The translations under genes and the position numbers were made by a program. A stretch of DNA of 64,000 bases from Methylobacterium nodulans ORS 2060 (GTDB lineage Bacteria; Pseudomonadota; Alphaproteobacteria; Rhizobiales; Beijerinckiaceae), in NCBI RefSeq assembly GCF_000022085.1, contig NC_011894.1, positions 7,115,001 through 7,179,000 of the forward strand. Direction: 5' to 3'. Positions within the stretch are counted from its first letter, which is position 1. Each line of letters begins with the position of its first letter. A model generated the notes under the pieces. It made no database searches and was not told the DNA's origin. It was given only the letters and a program-made list of their open reading frames with translations. Below, in pieces: positions 1 to 7,706 of the stretch.

Positions 1-1
1 C

Positions 2-763
2 GCCAACCCGAACCGGCCCTGCCTGCTGCCGAACTCGCTGGTGGCCGACCCGCCGCTCCAGCAGGTGGAGGCACACACCTACGAGGCGGGGATCCGCGGC
101 ACGGTGCCGGACGTCGCCGAGGGGGGCCTGCTCACCTACAAGCTCGGCTTCTTCCGCACGGACCTGACCAACGACATCCTGCAGATCGCGGTGCCGGGCA
201 ATGCGGCGCGGGGCTATTTCGTGAACGTGCCGGCGACGCAGCGGCAAGGCATCGAGGTGGCGGCGGAGTATGTGGGCGAGCGTCTGCGGCTTTACGCCAA
301 CTACGCGCTGATCGATGCCACCTTCCAGTTCCGCGGCGACCTGTCCTCGCCCAACAACCCGCTGGCCGATGACGGGCTGATCACGGTGCGGCCGGGCAAC
401 AAGCTGCCGCTGGTGCCCGAACATCAGTTCAAGGCGGGGTTCGATTACGCGATCACGCCGTTCTGGCGCTTCGGGATGAACGTGGCGGCGTTCTCCTCCT
501 CGTATTTCCGGGGTGACGAGTCGAACCTGAACCGGAAGCTGCCGGCCTACGCGGTGGCGAACCTCACCACGAGCTTCCAGCTGACGAAGAACGTGGAGGT
601 GTTCGGGCTGGTGACCAACCTGTTCAACACCCGAGTGCCGAACTTCGGCACCTTCCTGGAGACCGATCCCAATTTCGCCAACCGCTACGCGCTGAACGAC
701 CCGCGCACCACCACCCTGATACAGCCGCTCTCGGTCTATGGCGGCATGCGCGTGACCTGGTGA
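2..763 (+). CDS. TonB-dependent outer-membrane receptor, C-terminal part (5' end outside window)
   Basis: The reading frame is open from the first bases and stops with TGA at 761-763, so only about the last 253 residues are present. The translation has alternating polar and hydrophobic strands typical of the 22-strand beta-barrel, phrases such as 'LTYKLGFFRTDLTNDI' and 'VFGLVTNLFNTRVPN', and ends in an aromatic residue after 'GGMRVTW', the usual outer-membrane barrel signature. Such receptors import siderophores, cobalamin or other large ligands using TonB energy; the substrate cannot be read because plug and TonB box are missing. A response regulator follows 28 bases downstream. Confidence 0.85.
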   Translation, partial: ANPNRPCLLPNSLVADPPLQQVEAHTYEAGIRGTVPDVAEGGLLTYKLGFFRTDLTNDILQIAVPGNAARGYFVNVPATQRQGIEVAAEYVGERLRLYANYALIDATFQFRGDLSSPNNPLADDGLITVRPGNKLPLVPEHQFKAGFDYAITPFWRFGMNVAAFSSSYFRGDESNLNRKLPAYAVANLTTSFQLTKNVEVFGLVTNLFNTRVPNFGTFLETDPNFANRYALNDPRTTTLIQPLSVYGGMRVTW

Positions 764-791
764 GCTGCGCCTGAGGAGGACGAGCCGGTCC

Positions 792-1445
792 GTGGCCGGC
801 GTGCTGATCATCGACGATCAGCCGATCGTCCTCGATACGATCCGTGGGCTCCTCGCGCCCACGGGCATCATCGTGCACACGGCGACCAGTCCAGCCGAGG
901 GCGAACGCCTCGCCCTCCAGCACTCGCCAAGCCTCGTCGTCGTGGATCTGGCCTTTCCCGGGGCGCCGCTGGGTGGGCTGACGCTGATCCGGCGCCTGCG
1001 CAGCCGCGATCCCAAGCTGCGTGTGCTGGTGTTCAGCATGTACGAGGAGCCTCGCGTTGCCCGTCTGGCCTTGCAGGCGGGTGCCCTGGGCTACGTCTGC
1101 AAGGCTGCGGGTCTGACGGAGTTCGAGCAAGCCTATCGCCATGTCCTGGCCGGTAAGGGCTATCTCAACGCTGATTTGGCCTTTGCCTTGGTGGCGCCAC
1201 CGCCGCCTCCGGCAAGTCCGCTTGATCAATTGACCATCCGTCAGCTGCGCATCCTTCAGCTGTTGGCGGAGGGCCACGCTTACCGGCGGATTGCAGAGAT
1301 CCTGCTGCTGAGCACCAAGACCATCAGCAACGAGGCAGCCACGATCGGCCAGCAGGTCCATTTCAGCGACAAGGCTGGCCTCGTCCGTTTCGCCGTTCAG
1401 CACCAGGATGCCATCCGCGCCAGACTGGCCGCAGAGGAGTCCTGA
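792..1445 (+). CDS. Response regulator, receiver plus LuxR-type helix-turn-helix
   Basis: This is a 217-residue two-domain DNA-binding response regulator. The receiver domain spans about residues 1-125, with acidic pair D8/D9, probable phospho-acceptor D52, S82 and K104. A proline-rich linker (about 136-142) leads to a LuxR/GerE-type helix-turn-helix (about 145-200). The start is GTG at 792, supported by a GAGGAGG-like ribosome site about 10 bases upstream. It lies just after a TonB-dependent receptor on the same strand and may be cotranscribed with it, but no sensor kinase is adjacent and the target is unknown. Confidence 0.85.
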   Translation: MAGVLIIDDQPIVLDTIRGLLAPTGIIVHTATSPAEGERLALQHSPSLVVVDLAFPGAPLGGLTLIRRLRSRDPKLRVLVFSMYEEPRVARLALQAGALGYVCKAAGLTEFEQAYRHVLAGKGYLNADLAFALVAPPPPPASPLDQLTIRQLRILQLLAEGHAYRRIAEILLLSTKTISNEAATIGQQVHFSDKAGLVRFAVQHQDAIRARLAAEES

Positions 1446-1977
1446 GCCGCGGTGCCCATGCTCCGAGCGGACACGATGCCGATTGAGGGTCTGTTCGCGT
1501 GCGGGGCTGATGCCGTCTCGATCTTTGCGGGCACCTATTCGGGTCCAGGCACGACGCTTGGGCCCGCCCTCGTAATGGCATCACGCATCGCCACCTGCGC
1601 GGCACAGCGGAGCAGACCCCACGAGCCTTAAAGAGATCCGCTCGCGCAGCACAAGCGGTCATTCCCTACGCGCAGACCGAAAGCCGGTTTGTGGCAGGTA
1701 TTATCAAAAAAACGACGGGAAACCTTCCACGCGGATTGGGTCCTGCCCGGTGCTCCAGCCCCTCAACCGTCTGTGTCCGGAAACCCTGTCAAGAAATCAA
1801 ATATCCTGAGAACACTCGCAACCGGACGTTCGCGACACCCGCCGCGAACGTCTGAAACGGGTCAGCCCCGGTCATTGCGGGCGAAAGGCGTAGAGAGCTG
1901 CTGTCCACCCATTGCAGCCCTTCCATAGACAAGGTGGTTGAGTCTCGACCCTGATGCGTCCCACGTCCAGAGTCAGC

Positions 1978-2010
1978 AAGGCCGCCCGGCTCCGCGGCGG
2001 CGGGCTTTTT
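1978..2010 (+). terminator. Possible rho-independent terminator
   Basis: GCCGCC (1981-1986) can pair with GGCGGC (about 1996-2001), and a run of five T ends at 2010. The stem is imperfect, with a bulge next to the T run. No gene is clearly assigned immediately upstream; the response regulator ends more than 500 bases earlier. Confidence 0.4.
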
Positions 2011-2051
2011 CGTTCCGACGCTACGCTGCCGGCCAGGGCCTGAGAAGGTTC

Positions 2052-2078
2052 GGCCCGGGTGGTTCCAGCACCCGGGCC
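2052..2078. repeat. Perfect 10-bp hairpin
   Basis: GGCCCGGGTG at 2052-2061 and its exact complement CACCCGGGCC at 2069-2078 enclose a 7-base loop. There is no T run, so this may be a factor-assisted terminator or a simple palindrome. Confidence 0.6.
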
Positions 2079-2303
2079 CCGCTTGCGCGGGCGACCCGCC
2101 ACGAGGAGTAAGCGGCTCACGGGACTCGCACTACCGCGGAATACGTGGCGGGGCAAAGGCCGCGCCGCGCCCTGTCATCTCCCGTGAGATTGACGGCTCC
2201 TTGATGGCGGCGCGCCGGGATGATGAGGGTCCGGTGCTGGATGGTTAATGATTTGCTGCGAACCTCCCCCGGCGCGGTAATCCGCGCGGCGCGCCTCGTG
2301 GAT

Positions 2304-2582
2304 ATGAGCGACGAGCCGGCGATCCCGCGCGCACCCGCGGCCGCCGCAGGTGATGAGCTGCTCCTCATCACCCCTCCCCTGGCCCCGCCGTCGAACGCCC
2401 GGAAGCGCAAGCCCGGCCGCCCCCGAGTCGCGCGTCAGGTCGCCTCGAAACAGACCGTCTACCTCAACGATGCGCGGCACGACGCCCTGGTGGAGATCGC
2501 GATCGCCGAGGAGCGCTCGATGCACTCGGTCATCCTTGAGGCCATCGACAGGTACGTCGCCCGCAGGCGCAAACCGCGCTGA
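2304..2582 (+). CDS. Small ribbon-helix-helix-like DNA-binding protein
   Basis: The 92-residue product from ATG 2304 starts MSDEPAIP, has an Ala/Pro-rich and then basic middle ('RKRKPGRPR', reminiscent of an AT-hook), and a C-terminal segment 'KQTVYLNDARHDALVEIAIAEERS' style: one beta strand followed by two helices, as in ribbon-helix-helix regulators and plasmid ParG/CopG-like proteins. The frame is open upstream to 2220, but the residues before 2304 look non-coding. No partner toxin is adjacent. It probably binds DNA; target unknown. It converges with the helix-turn-helix gene at 2633-2866. Confidence 0.6.
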   Translation: MSDEPAIPRAPAAAAGDELLLITPPLAPPSNARKRKPGRPRVARQVASKQTVYLNDARHDALVEIAIAEERSMHSVILEAIDRYVARRRKPR

Positions 2583-2632
2583 AACCACGGCTCAGGGCCC
2601 TGCCGGCGCCCGCCGCGCGGGGCACTTTCGTT

Positions 2633-2866
2633 TCAATCCCGGTCCCCCGGATCCTCCGTGACACCGCTGGCCAGTCGAATGGCCGCCTCCCCCGTGATGC
2701 CGGCGGTGACCAACAGCCGCAGGAAGGCCTCCGCTGTCCCGGGCACCCTGGTCTCGCCGCGCGCCCAGCGGCCAACCGTGCCGGCCTCAACCCTGAGAAG
2801 CCTTGCGGCGGCGCTCTGCGTGAGCCCGAGCTCGGCAAGCGCCATGCGAAACTCACGATCCGTCAT
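2633..2866 (-). CDS. Small helix-turn-helix (XRE-like) DNA-binding protein
   Basis: The 77-residue product starting MTDREFRMALAELGLTQ contains a compact helix-turn-helix: 'LTQSAAARLLRVEAGTVGRWARG' is the classical pattern of helix 2, turn and recognition helix (about residues 14-36). This resembles the short phage/plasmid-type transcriptional regulators that decide when to leave DNA by a single HTH domain. The ATG at 2866 is preferred because the open frame upstream of it has a low-quality Arg/Ser-rich translation. It lies behind the gene at 2925-3179 on the same strand, with 58 bases between them, so they may share a transcript. Confidence 0.65.
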   Translation of the reverse strand: MTDREFRMALAELGLTQSAAARLLRVEAGTVGRWARGETRVPGTAEAFLRLLVTAGITGEAAIRLASGVTEDPGDRD

Positions 2867-2924
2867 AGTCCGCGCTCGGTCCTCACTCCCGATCAAGTCA
2901 GGGGAATCGGGTGCCGGTGTCGCA

Positions 2925-3179
2925 TCAGCCGCCGGCGAGCTGCTCGGCGAAGTCCTCCGGCACCTCACCGAACTGGCCGACGATCGCGACGCTCTCCAGC
3001 TCGCCCGTCTCATCGTCGGCCACGATCTTGAGCGCCGCCGTCCCGGGCATCCGCTTCGCGATCGCCTCCGCCCGCTTCAGCGCCCCGCTCTCGGTTGGAG
3101 CAACATCACGCGTACCGGGCCGCAGCTTCTTGCGGTGGATCTCGAACGTCTGAACCACGAACGTCGTCCGCATACCCAT
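2925..3179 (-). CDS. Hypothetical protein divergent from umuDC
   Basis: The product is about 84 residues (MGMRTTFVVQTFE...). It has an N-terminal beta strand, a basic helix with 'RAEAIAKRMPG', then two more strands and an acidic tail; it has no signal peptide or membrane segment. ATG 3179 (or the in-frame ATG 3173) is chosen because GGAGAG lies just upstream, whereas the frame above it reads as Arg/Ser-rich noise. I do not recognise a named domain. Its start lies 79 bases from a LexA-type box that also faces umuD, so it may be SOS-controlled. Confidence 0.6.
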   Translation of the reverse strand: MGMRTTFVVQTFEIHRKKLRPGTRDVAPTESGALKRAEAIAKRMPGTAALKIVADDETGELESVAIVGQFGEVPEDFAEQLAGG

Positions 3180-3257
3180 ACCACTCTCCGTCGCGGGTTC
3201 TCCCCGCTCTCCACAGCGACGCCCCGACCGCCTTGACCGGGAACTGTGCACCTGTTT

Positions 3258-3272
3258 GTTCTCTTTCTGTTC
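3258..3272 (+). promoter_or_regulatory. LexA (SOS) box, alphaproteobacterial type
   Basis: GTTC at 3258-3261, seven bases, then GTTC at 3269-3272 is an exact match to the direct-repeat operator GTTC-N7-GTTC recognised by LexA in Alphaproteobacteria. It ends 16 bases before the GTG start of umuD, a repressing position, and a TTGACC hexamer lies just upstream at 3233-3238. SOS induction of the downstream polymerase cassette is therefore expected. Confidence 0.85.
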
Positions 3273-3288
3273 TAGTGCGGAGGGCGGC

Positions 3289-3744
3289 GTGAGTCTCTAC
3301 CGGGTCGGCGAGCAGGCAGCAGACTGGAGTGGGCTGGTGCGCATCCCCTTCATGCGCACCACCCTCTGCGCCGGCTTCCCGTCCCCGGCCGAGGACTTCA
3401 TCGAGGGCGCCCTCGAACTCCCCCGCTGGCTCGCCCCCAACCCGGCCGCGACCTTCATCTGGCGCGTCCGCGGCTGGTGCATGAAGGGCGCGGGCATCCA
3501 TGATCAGGACCTCGCCGTCGTCGACCGCTCCCTCCACCCCGGCCCGGGCGCCGTCGTCGTTGCGGTTGTGCACGGCGAGATGAGCCTCAAGCGCTTGGTG
3601 CTCGACGGCAACCGCCTCGCGCTCACCTTCGACAACCCGGAGATGCCCGCCTTCGGCCTGGAGGACCTGGAGGAGTGCCAGATCTGGGGCGTCCTGCTGT
3701 TCTCGGTGCGCTGGCACCACGTCCGGCCGAGCGCCGTGCGATGA
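3289..3744 (+). CDS. umuD: UmuD-like polymerase V subunit (S24 family) with Cys in the nucleophile position
   Basis: The 151-residue protein aligns with UmuD: cleavage-site region 'CAGFPSP' (predicted Ala28-Gly29 where E. coli has Cys-Gly), the fold core '[16 protein letters not shown]', and the general-base lysine K101 in 'SLKRL'. At the nucleophile, UmuD/LexA proteins have Ser followed by Met; here the motif reads RGWCM, with Cys64 (codon 3478-3480, TGC). In the family, RecA-stimulated self-cleavage activates UmuD for translesion synthesis; whether Cys supports this is unknown. GTG 3289 is chosen because it has a GGAGGG site and follows the LexA box; its last codons overlap umuC by ATGA. 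Confidence 0.85.
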   Translation: MSLYRVGEQAADWSGLVRIPFMRTTLCAGFPSPAEDFIEGALELPRWLAPNPAATFIWRVRGWCMKGAGIHDQDLAVVDRSLHPGPGAVVVAVVHGEMSLKRLVLDGNRLALTFDNPEMPAFGLEDLEECQIWGVLLFSVRWHHVRPSAVR

Positions 3745-5069
3745 GCCGCGCCCTCGCCCTGATCGACGGCAACAGCTTCTATTGCAGCTGCGAGCGCGTC
3801 TTCGATCCCAAGCTCGTGGGTGTGCCGGTGATCGTGCTCTCGAACAACGACGGCTGCGCGGTCGCGAGGACACCGGAAGCCAAAGCGCTCGGGATCAAAA
3901 TGGGCGCGCCTTACTTCATGATCCGCGAGCTCTGCCGGCGCGAGAAGGTGCGCGTCTTCTCCTCGAATTACACCCTCTATGGGGACATGAGCGCGCGGGC
4001 GAACGCGGTCTACCGGCAATTCGCCAAGGACGTCGAGATCTACTCCATCGACGAGAGCTTCCTGGACCTCTCGGAGGTGCGCGAGCGGGAGAGGCTGGAA
4101 CTCGCGCGCGATCTGCGCTCCACCGTGCGCCGCTGGACGGGCATCCCGACCTGCGTGGGCATCGGCCCGACCAAGACGCTGGCCAAGCTCGCCAACCACA
4201 TCGCCAAGCGCGTGCCCGAGTTAGGCGGCGTCTGCGATCTGAGCGACGAGAATGAGCGAGCGATGTGGCTGGTCGGCATCCCGGTCGGCGAGGTTTGGGG
4301 CATCGGCCGCGCCTCGCTCGCCAAGCTCGAGGCGCTGGGCGTCGACACCGTGGCAGATCTGCGCGACCTCGACCCGCGCCCGGCCCGCCAGGCGCTCACG
4401 GTGGTCGGCGAGCGCATCATCCACGAGCTGCGCGGCCGCGCGTGCCTGCCGCTGGAGATCGTGCCGGCCCGCCGCAAGGGCTGCGCCGTCACCCGGAGCT
4501 TCGCGAGCCGGGTTACCGAGCAGGCCGATCTGGAGCAGGCGGTGAGCGCCCATGCCACGCGCCTCGCCGAGAAGCTGCGCCGGGATGGGCTCGCTACCAC
4601 CCAGATCACCGTCTTCTACCACACCAGCGAGCACGACCGCGGCGATCCGAAGCGCTCGGTCTCGACGGTGGTGCATCTGCCCGAGGCAACCTCCGATTCC
4701 CTCGTCCTGATCAAGGCCGCCCGGCTCGGAGTGGCGAAGACTTGGCGCGAGCAGGGGCCGGAGCCCTGGCGCTACAGCAAGGCCGGCGTGATCACGACCG
4801 ACCTCGTGCCGCTGACGGAGAGCCCGCGGGCCCTCTTCGGGGCGCTGGACCGGGAGCGCGGCGGCGCGCTGATGGCGGCGATGGATGCCTGCAACCGGCG
4901 CTTCGGGCGCGGCACCGTGGTGCCGGCGCGGGCGGGGCTGGAGGCGAAGCGGACCTGGGCGACCAAGTTCGAGATGCGCACGCCGCGCTACACGACGCGG
5001 CTCGCCGAGGTGCCGGTCGTGACAGCGATGGCAACTGCCGGACCCGAGATCCGCCCCTCCTCGTCGTAG
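3741..5069 (+). CDS. umuC: Y-family translesion DNA polymerase V catalytic subunit
   Basis: The 442-residue product starts [21 protein letters not shown]; the ATG overlaps the umuD stop (ATGA), indicating coupled translation. Y-family catalytic residues are visible: D9 in the first motif and D104-E105 in 'YSIDESF'. Palm/fingers cover about 1-230, helix-hairpin-helix region around '[16 protein letters not shown]', the little-finger domain about 240-350, and the C-terminal end ('[14 protein letters not shown]...[17 protein letters not shown]') matches the DUF4113 tail found on UmuC proteins. It copies damaged templates at the cost of mutation, using cleaved UmuD as partner. The LexA box before umuD should make the pair SOS-induced. 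Confidence 0.93.
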   Translation: MSRALALIDGNSFYCSCERVFDPKLVGVPVIVLSNNDGCAVARTPEAKALGIKMGAPYFMIRELCRREKVRVFSSNYTLYGDMSARANAVYRQFAKDVEIYSIDESFLDLSEVRERERLELARDLRSTVRRWTGIPTCVGIGPTKTLAKLANHIAKRVPELGGVCDLSDENERAMWLVGIPVGEVWGIGRASLAKLEALGVDTVADLRDLDPRPARQALTVVGERIIHELRGRACLPLEIVPARRKGCAVTRSFASRVTEQADLEQAVSAHATRLAEKLRRDGLATTQITVFYHTSEHDRGDPKRSVSTVVHLPEATSDSLVLIKAARLGVAKTWREQGPEPWRYSKAGVITTDLVPLTESPRALFGALDRERGGALMAAMDACNRRFGRGTVVPARAGLEAKRTWATKFEMRTPRYTTRLAEVPVVTAMATAGPEIRPSSS

Positions 5070-5163
5070 GTGCGGCGGGGATTGCGGCGGCCCATCACTG
5101 AACGACGCCGTAGAACACGATCCGCTCTACAGCCCCGTAGACAGCAACGCTTCGGGCATGCCA

Positions 5164-5604
5164 TCAATCCGGCGCAGCTGGCTTGGCTCGGCCGGGTGGT
5201 CCGAGGAAGGCGGTGAGCCGCTCGGCGACCGCGGCGGCGTCCCGCGTCTCGCACTCCCAGATCACAAGCACGTCCCAACCGGCGTCGCGCAGCTGGCGCT
5301 CGTTGCGGGCGTCGCGGTCCACGTTGCGCGAAAACTTGGCTTGCCAGAAGTCGCCGTGCGAGCTGGGTGTCGAAGCCTTCCTGCACCCGGGATGGCGGTG
5401 CCAGAAGCAGCCATGCACGAAGACGACCTTACGCCTTGTAGGAAAAACGAGATCGGGCATTCCCGGCAGGTCGCGGCGATGGAGTCTGAAGCGGAATCCA
5501 AGGCTATGAGCGAGCTTCCGCACCTTGAGCTCCGGCGTGGTGTTCTTTCCCTTTACCGCCGCCATGAGGCGTGATCGCGCCTCTGGCGTGAGGCGATCCA
5601 CCAC
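5164..5604 (-). CDS. vsr: Very short patch repair endonuclease (Vsr)
   Basis: The 146-residue product has the Vsr hallmarks: N-terminal 'RSRLMAAVKGKNTTPE', catalytic 'GMPDLVF' with its metal-binding Asp, 'VFVHGCFWHRHPGC' (His/Cys zinc site) and 'FWQAKFSRNVDRDARNE...GWDVLVIWECE'. Vsr nicks 5' of T in T:G mismatches that arise by deamination of methylated cytosine, protecting methylase sites from mutation; some relatives act as restriction nucleases. Start GTG 5604 lies one base after the methyltransferase stop codon, so the two are translationally coupled. It converges with umuC. Confidence 0.92.
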   Translation of the reverse strand: MVDRLTPEARSRLMAAVKGKNTTPELKVRKLAHSLGFRFRLHRRDLPGMPDLVFPTRRKVVFVHGCFWHRHPGCRKASTPSSHGDFWQAKFSRNVDRDARNERQLRDAGWDVLVIWECETRDAAAVAERLTAFLGPPGRAKPAAPD

Positions 5605-5605
5605 G

Positions 5606-6682
5606 CTACTCGGCCGCTGCCAACGACGGCACGTCGAACATCTTCGAGCGGATCGCCTTGAAGATCCGCTCCGCAATGATCGGAGACACGCTATTGCCTA
5701 TCATCCTGAAGCTGTGCCAGGCGGTCGGGTGAAACACGAAACGGTCAGGGAAGCCCTGCAAGCGGGCCGCCTCCCGTACCGTGATCACACGCGGCTCAGC
5801 GGGATGGAGCGGCCTAACGGCTTGAAACGATCCGCGATCCGGTCCGGTTCCTGCCCGAATCGTAGGACACTGCTTGTTCCAGTCAAGGCGAGCGTGTCGG
5901 CCGACGGCATCGCGACCGCCCTGTGGCACGGCGGCGAAACGCGCCGCTATCGCCGGAGCGTGTGGGATCCGTCGATGGCCCGAGAAAAGGCGCCTCGTGC
6001 CTCTCAGTCGGCGTGCATACAACGAGGGAGCGACGTCCGATCCGTAGCGCCACCAGTCCAGACCGTCACTGTCGACCCCCTCTTCCGTTGCGCCTTGTAA
6101 GTCGGCTATTGCCTCCTGGACGGTTGCTGCAGGTCGACGCCACTCTTGCAGGTCATCGGCGGTGAAGGAGTCAACACAGCTGCGGTCGAAGCCGATCACA
6201 AACACTCGGGGCCGCGACGTAGCAGCCCCAAACGAAGCAGCATCCAGCTTCAACGGTCCGAGAATCGTATACCTTCCTGCCACGAGTTGAAGTGCAGCAT
6301 CTAATTCGGGCCTATTTTTCTCAAACGCAAGGCCCCTTACATTTTCCATAAGGAAGAACTTTGGACGTACCTCGGCGACCAACCTGAAGAAATGCCAGAG
6401 CAGCAACCGCCGGGGATCGTCTGGGCTCGCCACACCAATCTCGCTAAAGCCCTGGCAGGGCGGCCCGCCAACTATTCCATCAATATACCCGCCAGCCGCC
6501 CTTCGTAGATAGCGGCCAGACAGATCAGCAACATCCGCAAGGATGAGTCGTGACTGAGGATGATTGAAGGTGTAGCTTGAAGTCAATATAGGATCGTTGT
6601 CGACAGACAGCGTGACTTTCAAACCGGCCGACCGCGCCCCAAGGCTCAGCCCGCCGCATCCGCAAAAAAGATCAATCAGCAC
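5606..6682 (-). CDS. DNA (cytosine-5) methyltransferase
   Basis: The 358-residue product begins MLIDLFCGCGGLSLG (motif I, S-adenosylmethionine binding), has the catalytic 'GGPPCQGFS' loop (motif IV, Cys76), 'MENVRG' (motif VI, residues about 112-117), a target-recognition region around 200-280, and C-terminal motifs IX-X ('TVREAARLQGFPDRF', 'RMIGNSVSP'). It should place 5-methylcytosine in a specific site; the site cannot be read from sequence. It is third in a cassette with a GHKL ATPase and an unknown Rossmann-like protein upstream (79-base gap) and vsr immediately downstream. Its base composition is intermediate between the AT-richer upstream genes and the GC-rich chromosome. Confidence 0.93.
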   Translation of the reverse strand: MLIDLFCGCGGLSLGARSAGLKVTLSVDNDPILTSSYTFNHPQSRLILADVADLSGRYLRRAAGGYIDGIVGGPPCQGFSEIGVASPDDPRRLLLWHFFRLVAEVRPKFFLMENVRGLAFEKNRPELDAALQLVAGRYTILGPLKLDAASFGAATSRPRVFVIGFDRSCVDSFTADDLQEWRRPAATVQEAIADLQGATEEGVDSDGLDWWRYGSDVAPSLYARRLRGTRRLFSGHRRIPHAPAIAARFAAVPQGGRDAVGRHARLDWNKQCPTIRAGTGPDRGSFQAVRPLHPAEPRVITVREAARLQGFPDRFVFHPTAWHSFRMIGNSVSPIIAERIFKAIRSKMFDVPSLAAAE

Positions 6683-6761
6683 CGCAACGTCCGTAGCTAC
6701 GAAACTTGCTCCACAGTACCACCTCTGAAGGCCGTCGGTGATCGGCCTAAACGAGTTATCC

Positions 6762-7706
6762 TCAGAACATAATCTGAGCGAAGGACGGGTATTGTAGATA
6801 GTAGGAGGAGAAGGCTTCTATCTGATCATCTTCCAGATCAAAGCCAAGCGCACGAACGTCGTTTCGGGTCAGCCCCTCCGGGTTCGGAAGCTGCGATTGA
6901 AGCATTGTCGCCTCGCGCAATGTAAGTTGCGGGGCCACAATCGGCTTAGCGGGAAAGCAGGGCCAAGTAGCAGCACGTACGCATGTAGAGGCGGCCTGAA
7001 CGCGATCAGTGTCAGCGAAAATGCCCCCTACTGTAATCATAGGCGCTCCGTCCCTATAAATCATACGAAATGAAGGAACAAATCTGCCCGGACGAGATGA
7101 CTCCGCGGCGATGGAACACATAAGATCTTGTGTTAGCTCCATTAGCAGCCTGTGCAGACGCTCGTCCTTAAAGTCATTCTTTGCAAGCCTATCACGGAAT
7201 ACGCTGCCGAACAGATCCCGCACTCGGTCAGGTCTTTCTAGAGCTCGTCCATAGGCCATCTCCGTGCCGTTGTAGGTAATCAGAAAAATGCTGTTAAGCG
7301 GCGCATTTTCGAGCACAAGCCGCACATCTTCCTTAACGTCCTCGTTAAACTCATAGTCGTAATCGAGCCAAATAATCCAGGGGCGATTCTTTAGGAGTTC
7401 ATCGGTGAATAATGTAGGCAGAATATTAGATGAGAGTCCGTGCATAACTCGTATTGGCGCGTATGGGCAATTGAACTTCGCTCGCTCATACCCAACATCA
7501 TGAGCTTCTATCGAAACCATATCATTGATACCGAGCAGCCGGTGCGCCATGATAAAGTCTGTAAACCATATGGAACCAAACCCGATGTAGGCAAAATCCT
7601 TCAATCCAAGGTTTGCTTGCAACCTCCGGAATCCGTCAAAAGCAAGTTGTCGCTGTATGCTTTTGCTCGGCCGAAGGCCATAGTTCACGAGATCGAAAGA
7701 AGCCAT
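6762..7706 (-). CDS. Unknown protein with Rossmann/methyltransferase-like N-terminus in the R-M cassette
   Basis: The product is about 314 residues (MASFDLVNYGLRPSKSIQRQ...). 'AYIGFGSIWFTDF' near residue 40 followed by 'MVSIEA' near 65 resembles a Rossmann beta1-loop-beta2 with an acidic ribose-binding residue, and 'WIIWLDYDYEF' near 112 resembles methyltransferase motif IV; this is structural inference, not a family match I can name. ATG 7706 shares one base with the ATPase stop codon (TGATG); GTG 7709 is an alternative. Its DNA is clearly AT-richer than the chromosome. Possible roles: nucleic-acid or protein modification, or an effector of the ATPase. I cannot see a nuclease motif. Confidence 0.75.
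   Translation of the reverse strand: MASFDLVNYGLRPSKSIQRQLAFDGFRRLQANLGLKDFAYIGFGSIWFTDFIMAHRLLGINDMVSIEAHDVGYERAKFNCPYAPIRVMHGLSSNILPTLFTDELLKNRPWIIWLDYDYEFNEDVKEDVRLVLENAPLNSIFLITYNGTEMAYGRALERPDRVRDLFGSVFRDRLAKNDFKDERLHRLLMELTQDLMCSIAAESSRPGRFVPSFRMIYRDGAPMITVGGIFADTDRVQAASTCVRAATWPCFPAKPIVAPQLTLREATMLQSQLPNPEGLTRNDVRALGFDLEDDQIEAFSSYYLQYPSFAQIMF

Larger units (their letters stand above)
1446..2303. other. Intergenic stretch, no convincing gene
   Basis: No open frame here has a believable ribosome site plus protein-like composition; short frames such as 1689-1928 look random. Two hairpins are visible (1978-2010 and 2052-2078) and are listed separately. The stretch separates the receptor/regulator pair from the accessory region. 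Confidence 0.6.

Noticed and set aside
1689..1928. 79-codon frame in the intergenic stretch
   Set aside because: Random-looking sequence with no ribosome site or related domain.
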